This document shows, piece by piece, positions 8,829 through 18,120 of a DNA stretch of 43,214 bases (positions are counted from its first letter, which is position 1; every line of letters starts with the position of its first letter). The notes under the pieces were generated by a model, which was not told the DNA's origin, searched no databases, and saw only the letters and a list, made by a program, of their open reading frames with translations. Made by a program: the position numbers and the translations under genes. The stretch is from Thraustochytrium sp. TN22 (taxonomy: Eukaryota > Sar > Bigyra > Thraustochytrida > Thraustochytriidae). The DNA is taken from contig JABLUY010000282.1 in the NCBI GenBank assembly GCA_013306675.1, forward strand, positions 1 through 43,214, written 5' to 3'.

Positions 8829-11396
8829 CTAGTAGCGCAACTTCTGCAGGGCGTTGCGGAGCATGCAAAGGCCGTCGGCCGGGCGCGTGAGGATGCTCTC
8901 GGGGTGGAACTGGACGGCAGCCATCGGAAGCTCCTTGTGCTCGACGGCCATGACGGTGCCGTCCTCGAGCTGCGCGGTGATGGCAAAGGGAGTGTCCTTG
9001 ATGACAGAGTCGCGCTCCGCGTAAAGCGAGTGGTAGCGCGCGACGGTAAAGTCCTCCGGGACGCCGTCAAAGATGCCCCAGCGGCCGCCCGCAACCTGAG
9101 AGACGGTGGAAGGCTTGCCATGCATGGGATAGTCGAGGACGGCGAGCTTGCCGCCAGCGGCCTCGACCATGGACTGGAGGCCGAGGCAGACGCCAAAGAC
9201 CGGAATGCGAAGCTTGTGCAGCATGGCGAGAGTGTCAGCACACTTAAAGTCAGAGGGCTTGCCCGGGCCGGGGGACATGACAGCGAGGTCCGGGGCGAGC
9301 TCGCGCATCTCGTCCTCGGAGAGGCCAAAGCGCACGGTGGTGACGTCAGCGCCGGTCTGGCGGATGTAGTTGGCGAGGGTGTGGACGAAGGAGTCCTGGT
9401 GGTCGATGAGGACGACCTTGAGGCCATAGCCTGCGTTACTGGCCGAGGGCCGCGCGCCGAGCGGGCTGGTCGGGCCCTTGTGCGCCTGCGCAAAGGCCTG
9501 GGCGTTCTGCACGGCCTCGATAAAGGCGGAGGCCTTGAGCTCGGTCTCCTTCTCCTCGGCCTCGGGGACCGAGTCGTAGAGGAGCGTGGCGCCGGCGCGC
9601 ACCTCGGAGACGCCGTCCTTGAGGCGGATGGTTCGCAGCGTCATGCCCGTGTTCAGGCTGCCGTCAAAGCCGACAAAGCCCACGGCGCCGCCGTACCAGC
9701 AGCGCGGCGAGCGCTCGGTGCGCTCCAGGAACTGGATGGCCCAGGTCTTGGGCGCGCCCGTCACCGTAACCGCCCAGGTGTGCACGAGGAAGGCGTCGAG
9801 CGCGTCAAAGGCCTGGCCGCCGTCCGAGCCGTCGCGCAGGTAGCCCTCGACGTGGTCCACAGTGTGGATGAGCTTGGAATACTTTTCGATCTGCCGGCGG
9901 CCGATCACCTGGACCGAGCCCTGGCGGCAGATGCGCGACTTGTCATTCCGGTCCACGTCCGTGCACATGGTCAGCTCGCTCTCCTCCTTGCGGTCCGAGA
10001 GGATCTGCCGGATCCGCTCCGCGTCCTCGAGCGCGTCCTTTCCGCGCTGGATCGTGCCCGAGATCGGGCACGTCTCCACGCGCAGACCCTGCGTGGTTCG
10101 CTCCACGCGCACGAACATCTCCGGCGAGGCGCCCACCAGATACTCGTTGCTGCCCAGGTTGATCTGAAAGAGATACGGCGACGGATTCTTCACGCGCAGC
10201 ATGTGCAGAATCTCCGACGGCTTCGCCTTGCTCGGCTCGCGGAAGGTCTGGCTGATGACCGCCTCGAAGAGGTTGCCCACCTTGAACTCCTCGCGGGCCT
10301 TCTCCACGCTCTTGGCGTACTCGCCCGGCGCGTGGTCGCGCGACGCCTCGCCGCTCGTCTGCGGCACGAAGGGCTCCTCCTTGCCCTCGCGCGGCAGGCC
10401 CACGGTCGACGCCTCCGTGCCGTCCTCGCGCTGCACGACAAAGTCGTAGTCCAGCCGCCACGACTTGGCCGTCTGCTTGTCGCGCACCAGGATCGAGTCC
10501 GGCAGGTAAAGGACGAGGTCGCGCTGCGTCTCGTCGCGCTCGTGCTTGAGCTCGATTGGCTCGAACTGGAACGTCAGGTCGTACCCGAAGGCGCCGTACA
10601 GGCCCAGCTGCGGGTCCACCTCCGTCTCCGTCCGCCACTTGGCCACGATGCTGCGCACGATCGAGAAGATGGAGTTCTGCTTGCTGCGGTCCTCCTCCTT
10701 GAACCGCGTGCTCGCCAGCTCCTTGACGCGGCCCGTGATGGAGCTGGCGCTCACCTCCAGGCTGTCCATGTCCACCGCCTCGCACGCGCGCAGCGCTGCG
10801 CCCAGCGCCAGCAGCACCACCTCGCCGCGCGCGTTGAGCGCCGTCAGCGCGAACCGGCGGCCCCAGCCCTCCAGCGCCACGGGCGGGTCGCAGAAGCCCA
10901 TGGTCCAGCGCGCGTAGCGCCCCGGGTACTCGTACGCCGACTCGAAGATGCAGCCGCGGCGCGAGTCGAGCGCGTCCACGAGCGCCTCGATCTCATCGTC
11001 CACGCTGGAGCTCGCGTCCACCACCGTGCGCACCACCTTGACGCCGCCCTCCGTCTCAAACGTCAGGTCGCCCGGCATGTAGCGCGGCCGCCCCGCCGAC
11101 AGCTGGTGCGGGTCCAGCCCATTCGCGCCGCCGCCGCCGCCCTTCTCGCCGCCGCCGCCGCCGTTGGACGACTCCGACCGCGCCCTCTTCGCCTGCGGCT
11201 CCTCGCCGCCCGCCGCCGCGCCCGCCATCGCCGCCGCCGCGCCGCGCGCCGCCGCGCCGCTCCGCTCCTTCGCGCTCTGCGCGTGCGGCTCCGCGCTCGC
11301 CAGCGCCGCCCTCGCCCCGCCAGCCCCCCTCTCCGCCGGACGCTGGGCAAACGCGCGCGCGCCGCAGGGTCGCGCAGGGTCTGCGGCCGCAGGCAT
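8829..11396 (-). CDS. trpEG: Fused anthranilate synthase, TrpE plus TrpG (glutamine amidotransferase)
   Basis: Makes anthranilate from chorismate and glutamine, the first committed step of tryptophan synthesis, in one polypeptide of 855 residues from the first ATG. The TrpE half has the tryptophan feedback motif FESAYEYPGRYARW near 150-165, then ISQTF, CPISGTIQRG, TDVDRNDKSR, and the chorismate-site HTWAVTVTGAPK with WYGGAVGFVGFDG. The amidotransferase half starts near 655 with VVLIDHQDSFVHTLANYIRQ, has MSPGPGKPSDF, the nucleophile in FGVCLGLQSM (Cys737) and FHPES (His831, Glu833). Domain order and sequence match the fused TrpE(G) of Rhizobium-type bacteria. Residues before about 110 are Ala/Arg-rich and may be an organelle transit peptide, or translation may begin at the ATG at 11228 (context GCGATGG). 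Confidence 0.93.
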   Translation of the reverse strand: MPAAADPARPCGARAFAQRPAERGAGGARAALASAEPHAQSAKERSGAAARGAAAAMAGAAAGGEEPQAKRARSESSNGGGGGEKGGGGGANGLDPHQLSAGRPRYMPGDLTFETEGGVKVVRTVVDASSSVDDEIEALVDALDSRRGCIFESAYEYPGRYARWTMGFCDPPVALEGWGRRFALTALNARGEVVLLALGAALRACEAVDMDSLEVSASSITGRVKELASTRFKEEDRSKQNSIFSIVRSIVAKWRTETEVDPQLGLYGAFGYDLTFQFEPIELKHERDETQRDLVLYLPDSILVRDKQTAKSWRLDYDFVVQREDGTEASTVGLPREGKEEPFVPQTSGEASRDHAPGEYAKSVEKAREEFKVGNLFEAVISQTFREPSKAKPSEILHMLRVKNPSPYLFQINLGSNEYLVGASPEMFVRVERTTQGLRVETCPISGTIQRGKDALEDAERIRQILSDRKEESELTMCTDVDRNDKSRICRQGSVQVIGRRQIEKYSKLIHTVDHVEGYLRDGSDGGQAFDALDAFLVHTWAVTVTGAPKTWAIQFLERTERSPRCWYGGAVGFVGFDGSLNTGMTLRTIRLKDGVSEVRAGATLLYDSVPEAEEKETELKASAFIEAVQNAQAFAQAHKGPTSPLGARPSASNAGYGLKVVLIDHQDSFVHTLANYIRQTGADVTTVRFGLSEDEMRELAPDLAVMSPGPGKPSDFKCADTLAMLHKLRIPVFGVCLGLQSMVEAAGGKLAVLDYPMHGKPSTVSQVAGGRWGIFDGVPEDFTVARYHSLYAERDSVIKDTPFAITAQLEDGTVMAVEHKELPMAAVQFHPESILTRPADGLCMLRNALQKLRY

Positions 11397-11975
11397 GCCA
11401 GCCAGCTGAGCGGACCTGTGGCACCGTCGGGCTGGACTCGGACCTGGGCGACAGCGGCGAGAAAGAGACAGAAAAGAGGCTTCGCCACTGCGATTCGTGG
11501 TTTGCGTGCGGCGCTCAGCAGCCGAGCCGTGGGCGGCGTCGCACGCGCTGCGACCGCGCCGCGCCCGTCGAGTGCTCGCGGGTGCTGTTTCAGGAACAAG
11601 ACGTCCGTCCCACAAGTTGTAGCTTACGCGGGCGAGCGAGCTTAGGTCGCACACATCGGCCTGCGAGCACGAGGCGAACGAGGCGACACTGCACGGAGCC
11701 CTGGCTCAAGAGCCCAGACTCTCAAGGGCCGTTCGCGGGTCTTTGTTAGACTTGACTTTGCTCCAAGCATGGCGGCAACGGGTGCCCGGCATCATCAGTG
11801 AATGAATGAATGAACATCATGACACAAAAGGTAGCATGTAGCCTAGGCCGAAGGGCCTGGAGGAGCGCTGGTGAAGAACGAACAAAGAGCACCAGAGTGG
11901 AGGCTCTCTCACTCGTGCTCTCGTGCTCGCTCGTGCTCTCTCATGCTCTCACGTTCTCATGCTCTCTGACATGAA
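11397..11975. other. Intergenic between TrpEG and PLC-like gene
   Basis: Two minus-strand genes are separated by 579 bp. The part next to TrpEG carries GACTCGGAC at 11435-11443, only about 40 nt upstream of the ATG. A short (AATG)n run lies near 11803-11815, and a CTCTC/CATG-rich array at 11905-11970 directly follows the PLC-like stop. The frame of TrpEG stays open upstream to about 11654 but without an ATG, and its composition there looks non-coding. Confidence 0.5.
11905..11970. repeat. Imperfect CTCTCATG/CTCGTG tandem array
   Basis: Repeats of GCTCTC, TCGTGCTC and TCATGCTCTC sit immediately after the stop of the minus-strand PLC-like gene. In that gene's sense it is a GAGAGCATGAG-type purine-rich tract. 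Confidence 0.8.
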
Positions 11976-14294
11976 CTATTCCTCTGGCTCCCAGTCGAAG
12001 TGGAGGAAGAGGATGGCGCCCGGGATGGGCGCGTGGTTGAGGTCAAAGATCTGCACGCGGCGATAGCCAGTCTGGAGGCCCCAGAGAGGCACGGAAGCCC
12101 AGGCGAAGGTTTCCAGCCCGAGCTGGTTGCGGTCGTGGAGCGCGAAGAGGATGCAGGCGGCGGAGTTGAGGTCGTTGATGTGGAACTTGAACTCGAAGTC
12201 CTCCTCCCAAATGAGGTTGTAGCCGTTGTCCTCCACGGTGCTGGTAATGGCGACCTGCTTGAGGCCGGTACCGTTGTTGCAGTACATGCGCAGGTAGGGC
12301 TGTGTGAGCTCAGCAGGGCGCGGAATGCGGCACGCGGAGAGCACGGTAACAAAGAGGCTGCGCGCGTACTCGTTGCAAAAGTCGTCGTAGAGGTCGATGA
12401 AGCCGTCAACATCCGCGAACATTTCACGCGGCATGCGTGGCACGAAGCCGCACCCCCCATGCTGGATGAATAGTGAGGCATTCTGCAGCGAGGCCTCGTC
12501 GTGGCCAAAGGCGTGGACCGGCACGAGTTGCGCGCCGTAGCGCCAGCCTCGCAGGGGTTCGACCTCGTCGTTCTGCACCTCCATGACCTTTTCCTCTTTC
12601 ATGACGACGCGGGTGGTCTCTCCTGGTCGCAGCTCGCTGAACTGCACCATATGTCGTGTGTCCTGGTCGCGGCCGGCGTACTCATCTTCGCGCTGGACGT
12701 AATTAGCCTCCTTGGGCTGGAGGACTGTCCTCTTGGAGGTCTGCACGTGGATGAGCAGCATGTCTGTGATGGAGGATAGCTCCATGATGTGCGCGCACAG
12801 CTCCACGGACGCCAGCGTCAGCACGAGCCCCTGCAGCAGCCGGCGCAGATCCTTGCGCGACTTGGCCTGGTCCAAAATGGGTCGGATCTCGTGCACCGTC
12901 ACCATACGCAGCTGTGCCACCTTTACGAGCTCCGGCTCCAGCGGCGGCCCGGGTGTCAGGTTGCCCTCCTGGTCCAGCTCGCCCACCATGGACTGAGGCA
13001 GAACCACCACGACGCGGCCGTCCAGCTGAATCGGGGACCAGATGGAGCCGTTCTCGTTGAATGAGATGCCCTCCATCCTTGACCCGAGCACCTCGCGCAA
13101 ATGGTCTCTGATACGAAGCTGCGCCGTGCTGTCGCACGTCTGTTGCACAGTGACCAGAACAATGAGCGGCAGTGTCTTGACCGTCGTCCCCGTCGCTGCG
13201 CACTTCAGCGACGCCGGCCGGCCCTTTTCGCTCTGGACGTTGGCTCCTCCACCTCCACGGCCACTGCCCCCGGATCCGCCACCACCACCGCCGCCGCTGT
13301 CTGCGCCGGCCTCGTGCCTGTGGTAGTTGTAGCCGGCATCCTCGCGTTCGCCGCTGCCGCTGCCGCCATTCTCAGCACCAGCCGTGGCGCCAGGAGCTGC
13401 GCCACCGCCACCTCCGCCGCCGCCGCCGCCGCCGCCGCCAACACCAGCACCACCAGAGCTGTGGCCCGCAGAGGCGCTCCAGGCGGCCAAGACGGCCTCA
13501 AGCGCTGCCCGGAGCGTGGGCAACGCATCAATCGGGGTTCCCTCCGCGCACGTGTCCGCAAAAACTCGTGGCTCCCCATCATTGGCGCCGCCGCAGCACT
13601 CGAACTCCACGACGCGCGCGCCACGGCGCACGCAGGTCGCGTACTTGTCAACCATGGCGGCCGCCGACATGCCGTCGCAGTCCTGCATCTTGGCCACGTG
13701 CACAAAGTACTCGGACAACGGCCGGTCGAAGCGCCGGAGCGCGTTCAGTCGCGCGTCGAAGGCTGCGTTCGCCTCGCTCAGCAGAAACTCCTCAAACTGC
13801 GACGCCGTCAACGGTGGGCCCTCAAGACTGGAATACATGCGAACACACTGCGTCACTTCGGTGAGCTGCGTAGGCGGCGTGCCCTGGAAGTCCGTCTGGA
13901 ACTCGTTCCAGATAGTCTCTGTCAGCTGGTCGCGCTCCTTGATGAGCGCCGCGAAGATCGCACCGATGGACGGGTTGTACGAGACGTCCATGTATACCCT
14001 GCCGATGTCCTTGAGCGTGACGCCCTCCTCTGGGAACCCGTAGAATTCACGCAGCAGCTTTGGGGCCAGGTTCACGTTAAGCTCCGCGTGGAATTTGTCC
14101 ACAACCGTCAGGAGTGAGAAATTCTGCTTCGTCGTGCCAAACACCTTCTCAAGCTCCTGCAGCCAGGTCCCACGTGGCAGCTTCTCAGTCTGAAATTTGA
14201 CGCGGATACGGTAGCTCGTGTTCGTTTCGTACGGCTGCCGCTGCACCACGAGGTCCGCCTCTTTGCGCGAGGCCGTGGACCCTCCTGCACCCAT
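11976..14294 (-). CDS. Phospholipase C-like protein, catalytically inactive, myristoylation signal
   Basis: The 772-residue product has the phosphoinositide PLC layout without its active site. Residues about 40-190 resemble the degenerate EF-hand region. At 192-270 is an X-box core: PLSEYF, then RRGARVVEFECCGG and DGEPRVF as in PLC, but the SHNTY catalytic His-Asn is replaced (VAKMQDCDG) and the second catalytic His is Asp (VFADT). A Gly/Ser linker at 278-355 interrupts X. The X remainder (LPLIVLVTVQQTC near 375) lacks the conserved ENH. The Y-box appears at 583-625 (GWRYGAQLVPVHAF, IQHGGCGF), and a C2 domain at 645-770. The start MGAGGS fits N-myristoylation (Gly2, Ser6). By analogy with PRIP/PLCL it may be a membrane scaffold; that role is inference. 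Confidence 0.8.
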   Translation of the reverse strand: MGAGGSTASRKEADLVVQRQPYETNTSYRIRVKFQTEKLPRGTWLQELEKVFGTTKQNFSLLTVVDKFHAELNVNLAPKLLREFYGFPEEGVTLKDIGRVYMDVSYNPSIGAIFAALIKERDQLTETIWNEFQTDFQGTPPTQLTEVTQCVRMYSSLEGPPLTASQFEEFLLSEANAAFDARLNALRRFDRPLSEYFVHVAKMQDCDGMSAAAMVDKYATCVRRGARVVEFECCGGANDGEPRVFADTCAEGTPIDALPTLRAALEAVLAAWSASAGHSSGGAGVGGGGGGGGGGGGGAAPGATAGAENGGSGSGEREDAGYNYHRHEAGADSGGGGGGGSGGSGRGGGGANVQSEKGRPASLKCAATGTTVKTLPLIVLVTVQQTCDSTAQLRIRDHLREVLGSRMEGISFNENGSIWSPIQLDGRVVVVLPQSMVGELDQEGNLTPGPPLEPELVKVAQLRMVTVHEIRPILDQAKSRKDLRRLLQGLVLTLASVELCAHIMELSSITDMLLIHVQTSKRTVLQPKEANYVQREDEYAGRDQDTRHMVQFSELRPGETTRVVMKEEKVMEVQNDEVEPLRGWRYGAQLVPVHAFGHDEASLQNASLFIQHGGCGFVPRMPREMFADVDGFIDLYDDFCNEYARSLFVTVLSACRIPRPAELTQPYLRMYCNNGTGLKQVAITSTVEDNGYNLIWEEDFEFKFHINDLNSAACILFALHDRNQLGLETFAWASVPLWGLQTGYRRVQIFDLNHAPIPGAILFLHFDWEPEE

Positions 14295-15915
14295 GGTACC
14301 GAGATGCCGAAGCCCGAGAGCGGCGCCGTTTCCTGCGTCGCGAACGCCGGGCAAGCGAGCGAATGAGCGAGTCAGCGAGGGAGCGAAGTCCGCGAGAGCG
14401 AGAGACCAAGCGGGCCGAGCAAGAGCCGCCTGGACGCCCTCGCTTCAAGCGCCTCGATGCAGCTCTTGCCTCTCACGCTGGACTCCAGACGACGCGGCGC
14501 CGCCGAGCTCGACAACGAAGCTCTCGCACCAAGCGTGCTACGCCCGCTCACGCAGGCAGCGCCGCGCGGCTGCCGCGCCACCTCGGTCTCGCGCGCCGCA
14601 GCCTGGTTCGTCCTCTCCCTCTACTTGTTCGCGGCCTCGGCGCCGCGCTGTCCTGCACTGCACTGCGCTGCACTGCGCTGCGCTACGCTGCGCTGCGCTG
14701 CGCCGCCGTGCCGCGCAGCCGCGCCGCGCGCGCAAGGCCCTCCCGCGCGCCGCCGGCCGCCGCGGTGCCGCGCCGCCACCGCGGCCGCAGCCAGCCAGAC
14801 TACTGCTGCGCCTTGCTGAAGCGAGCCGAGACGGGACGAGACGAGCCAAGACGAGACACCCCGAGAAGGTGGCGCCCCGCCGCGCCTCCTGCAGCCTCGC
14901 AGCTGGCGCCGCCGCCTCTGCAAGCTGGCCTGGTCGCGAGGGCAGCGCGCCCCTCCGCGCGCGATGTCCCCGCGCTCCGAGCGGGGTTCTCCGCGCACCC
15001 CTGCTAGCGTTTCCGGTGGCTGCGCTTAGCGCGCGCGCACACACCGCTCACCGGAAAAGTGCCAGCTCGTGGCGGCCAGATGCGTTGGATGGATGAATGC
15101 GGCGCGAGAAGGCAAGGCGAACCGCGCACGGTGCGGGGCAGGTGCCGCTGGTTCTTGCCTGGGCGGTGCTCCCCAGCTCGCCGCGAGGGACCTGGCGGCC
15201 GGGAGCCTGTGGAAGGAATCCAATTGCCTGCGCGGAGGGCGCCGCAGTGCATGGACGAAGCCGTGCAGAAGTCGCACGGAAAACGAGTTGTGACCGCGCG
15301 TCTGGTGCTGACCTTTGCCGTGTCGGCGAACGAAGGGCAAGTTTTGGGAAGAAAACCGTGAGAGCGCGACCGAAAACATACATACGTCATATTTCACCAA
15401 TCTGCAGCGCAGTGGTGGAGCAGGCTGCTGAGGGGGGGGCTCGGTCAGAGGTTGGCAAACCAACCAACAGAGGCAGGTGTGTATGGCGCGGACCGGCAGC
15501 GCGGTGGCGGCACACACAGACGGAGGCAAGGAGGAAGACTTGTCATTGATGGCCAGTGGCCACGGCCCACTGGCAATAACAACAACGTCCGTCTATTGAT
15601 GGTGTGCACCACCCAGCCAGGCCGCTACATCTCCGCACCACATCACTGCAGTGGCAGGCAGGCCCGCGCCGCGCCCTTCGTCTGGAGGTGTGCACGAGGG
15701 TACGAGGGGTTGGCTCGGGAAAGTCGAGGCAAGCAAGACGCAAGAGTGCACAGGTGCGCTGGTGCGCTGGCGCGCTGGTGCGTGTGCAAGCTCGCGCGCT
15801 CGCGCACGCTTGTCGTGGAGGCAGTGACGGCGCGGGCAAGAGCGCCAAATCGCACCGCCTTTGTAAGCTTCGTAGTGCTTCGCGTCGGGTCGCGCCGGAC
15901 GGCGACAAAAGGACA
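14295..15915. other. Divergent intergenic region
   Basis: This 1.6 kb separates the PLC-like gene (minus) and the coiled-coil gene (plus). It is very GC-rich up to about 15050 with a CTGCG/CTGCA array at 14653-14706, then becomes more mixed in composition around 15340-15620, where the plus-strand promoter could lie. Frames on both strands are Arg/Ala/Ser noise. No tRNA or snRNA is recognised. Confidence 0.5.
14653..14706. repeat. CTGCG/CTGCA/CTACG tandem pentamer array
   Basis: About ten units of a pentamer (CTGCA, CTGCG, CTACG) in the divergent intergenic region. A similar GCTGCGCT stretch occurs near 36085-36105 in another intergenic region, so this simple motif is recurrent in the genome. 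Confidence 0.8.
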
Positions 15916-17346
15916 ATGGCGGGCGGCGATCGCTCGTCGTGGCTCAGCAAGGAGGCCAAGGTGAACGGGCTGTTCGCGGCGAACGTGATGCCAAAGCGGC
16001 GGAGGCACAAGAACAGCAAGGTGCTGCCGAGCTCGCACGTCGCGGATGGCGCGCTGGACGGCAACGCTACCAGCGAGGCGGCTGCGGCCGCGCACCTGGA
16101 GGGCGAACTGGCCGCACTTCGCAATGTGGTGAGCGAAGAGAGCCGCATGAAGGACAAGCTGCTGGACGCCATGTCAGAGCGCTGCAGCAAGGCCGAAGCC
16201 CGCATCGAGGAGGTGCTCCGAGAGAAGGCACGTGTCGAGCGCGACCTGGCCGCCGCGACCTATTCGCTCCAGCAAAAGACCACCAGTGAGCGCGAGGTGG
16301 CGGAGCTCGAGGCCGCGCTCGATCAGGTGCGCGCCGAGGCCGCCGGGGCCCGGCAAGCTGCCAACGAGGACGAGCGCTCCCGCGCTGAGCTCGCGCGCCA
16401 ACTGCAGCAAGCGCAGCAGTCGCGCGCGCAACAGGAACGCGCACATGCCGACGTCGTGACGCAGCTGCAACACCGCGCCGCGGCGCTCGAGCATGAGCTT
16501 GCGACGTTGCGTGCCGAGGCAGCATCGCAGCTGCAGGCCGCGCGCGCCAATGAGGCGGTGGCGCGCTCCTCCGAGACCGCGCAGACCCACCTTGCCAGCG
16601 CCGTGGAGGAGCTCACCGAGGAGCGCGAGGGGCTGCGCAAGGCGCTGCAGCGCATCAGCGCTGAGAACGACCAACTCCGCGAGACCAATCGCGTTCTCAC
16701 GCAGCGCGCCGAGGATGGTGAGGCCGCCCTCGAGAGCTCCAAGCGCCGCCTTGGCTCCCACGCCGACAAGCTGCGCGACCACGACAAGCAGCTCAAGCAG
16801 GCCGTCGAGGCCGCGGCCGCGGCCGAGGCCAAGGCCGCGCGTCTCGCCGACCAGCTCAAGGCCGGCAATCGCAAGGCCGCCTTCCTCGTCAAGAAGGCCG
16901 ACACCGCCCAGGAGAAGCTCGTCGCCAAGGAGAAGGAGGTCGTCGCGCTTGCCGAGCGCCTCGAGGCCCTCAACAAGAAGTATCGTCTTGTACGCGACCG
17001 CCTCGACTACGTGCGCCACACCGCATCGGCGGCCGGAGTCAGCTGCGACGATGGCACCACGCTTCGCAAGAGCAACAACCATGAGGAGGACCCGGACGCC
17101 TCCTCCTCCGCGGCCAAGGGGGCTGTGCTGCTCCCCGGCATGCGCGCCGGCCGCGCTGCGCTCAGCCCAGCCAAGGCCTCGGCTCGCAACGCCACCGTCG
17201 CCGCCGGATCCACTACCGGTCGCCACGAGGAGGACCAGCCCGCGTCGGCGGCCGTCGCCACGGCCTCGCGTCCCACCCAGCCCGCCACCCTCGTGGGCCC
17301 AGCTCTCGCCCCGGACAGCGATGCCCCGGCCTGGATGCGCTTCTGA
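15916..17346 (+). CDS. Long coiled-coil protein, function unknown
   Basis: I do not recognise the family. The 476-residue product starts at an ATG in strong context (ACAATGG). Upstream frame is open for 104 more residues but is Arg/Ala/His-rich and unlike coding sequence. A basic patch PKRRRHKNSK lies near residues 25-34. Residues about 55-365 are Ala/Glu/Gln/Arg-rich with heptad spacing, for example ELEAALDQVRAEAAGARQA and LTEEREGLRKALQRI, and almost no Pro or Gly, so a long parallel coiled coil is expected. The C-terminal 100 residues are Ser/Ala/Pro-rich and disordered, ending in DAPAWMRF. Similar layouts occur in centrosomal, basal-body and golgin-type proteins, but nothing here picks one. 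Confidence 0.75.
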   Translation: MAGGDRSSWLSKEAKVNGLFAANVMPKRRRHKNSKVLPSSHVADGALDGNATSEAAAAAHLEGELAALRNVVSEESRMKDKLLDAMSERCSKAEARIEEVLREKARVERDLAAATYSLQQKTTSEREVAELEAALDQVRAEAAGARQAANEDERSRAELARQLQQAQQSRAQQERAHADVVTQLQHRAAALEHELATLRAEAASQLQAARANEAVARSSETAQTHLASAVEELTEEREGLRKALQRISAENDQLRETNRVLTQRAEDGEAALESSKRRLGSHADKLRDHDKQLKQAVEAAAAAEAKAARLADQLKAGNRKAAFLVKKADTAQEKLVAKEKEVVALAERLEALNKKYRLVRDRLDYVRHTASAAGVSCDDGTTLRKSNNHEEDPDASSSAAKGAVLLPGMRAGRAALSPAKASARNATVAAGSTTGRHEEDQPASAAVATASRPTQPATLVGPALAPDSDAPAWMRF

Positions 17347-18120
17347 CTGTGAATGACCAACGGCGGTGATTCGACCTCAGGCTTGCGATTTTCCGGGTGG
17401 GACCAAAGGTCTCGACCTGCCTCTGCGACCAAGGAGGTCCCGAGACCCAAGGTCTCAACTTCAGCCTCGTGTGATTCACGACAACAAGAACTCGCGACCG
17501 TGGCCTTGACCCCAGCCTCGACCCACGCCTCGACCCCTGTAGTAGTATTACTGGCTGCGTCCAGCCACTTTCTGCCGTGATAAGTGAGCGCCAACCTTAA
17601 CAGAGCCCCCATCACGCCAAACAGCTCCACAATCTCCTCAAGTTTTACCGCCTGCACTTCCCGCTCCTTGCCTTGCCGCCGCTTGGACCCTGACTGTAAG
17701 CTCCCGTAGCTACACTTGAGGTAGTCAAGCGAGCGTGTACAAGGAGAGAACTCTCGACTGCTCGGGTCGTGCTTCGAGAGGCCCGTCACTTGTCGCGACG
17801 TTGGCGGCCTGCCAGTGCCTACTAAGTGCCTGACTCGGACACGCTCTCTCCACCGTGCCTCGAGAGGCTCGTCACTTGTCGCAACGCTGGCGGCCTGCCA
17901 GTGCCTACTAACTGTAAGTGCCTGACTCGGACACGCTCTCTCCATCACGGCTCGGCCCCAGTGGCCGTCCGGGTGACCTTCTCCGTCCGCTCGCTCGAGC
18001 TCGCGACGGACTGCATCCAGCGCAAGATCAAGTTGAAGTTGAGCCCAGACTCGGAGCTCCGCGCGCGAGAGAGCGCGAGAGAGCCAACGGCAGCGAGCGA
18101 GCGAGCGAGAGCAGTGCAGA
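17347..18120. other. Intergenic region upstream of MaoC-like gene
   Basis: This stretch lies between two plus-strand genes. It holds short repeated GGTCTCGACC-like words near 17410-17460, an 86-92 bp tandem duplication at 17775-17950, and two GACTCGGAC 9-mers, one in each copy. The last 70 bp before the ATG contain GAGCGAGC repeats. No gene is seen. Confidence 0.5.
17775..17950. repeat. Tandem duplication, two copies of about 86-92 bp
   Basis: Copy one runs from about 17775 to 17860 and copy two from 17861 to about 17950. Both begin CGAGAGGC-CGTCACTTGTCG, continue through GGCGGCCTGCCAGTGCCTACTAA and end TGACTCGGACACGCTCTCTCCA. They differ by a few substitutions and a 6-bp insertion (CTGTAA) in copy two. 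The repeat lies 170-345 nt upstream of the MaoC-like ATG, so it may duplicate a promoter element. Confidence 0.85.

Noticed and set aside
8169-11645. 1158-codon plus-strand open frame antisense to TrpEG
   Set aside because: It lies opposite a gene with complete catalytic motifs. Extreme G/C at third positions removes stops from the opposite strand, and the frame is Arg/Ala/Leu/His noise with no motif.
15604-15915. 104-codon N-terminal extension of the coiled-coil protein
   Set aside because: Unlike coding composition, while the internal ATG at 15916 has strong start context.
17906-17919. TACTAAC followed by GTAAGT as a leader intron
   Set aside because: The branch-point word lies before the donor word, and no acceptor with support was found; recorded only as a weak observation.
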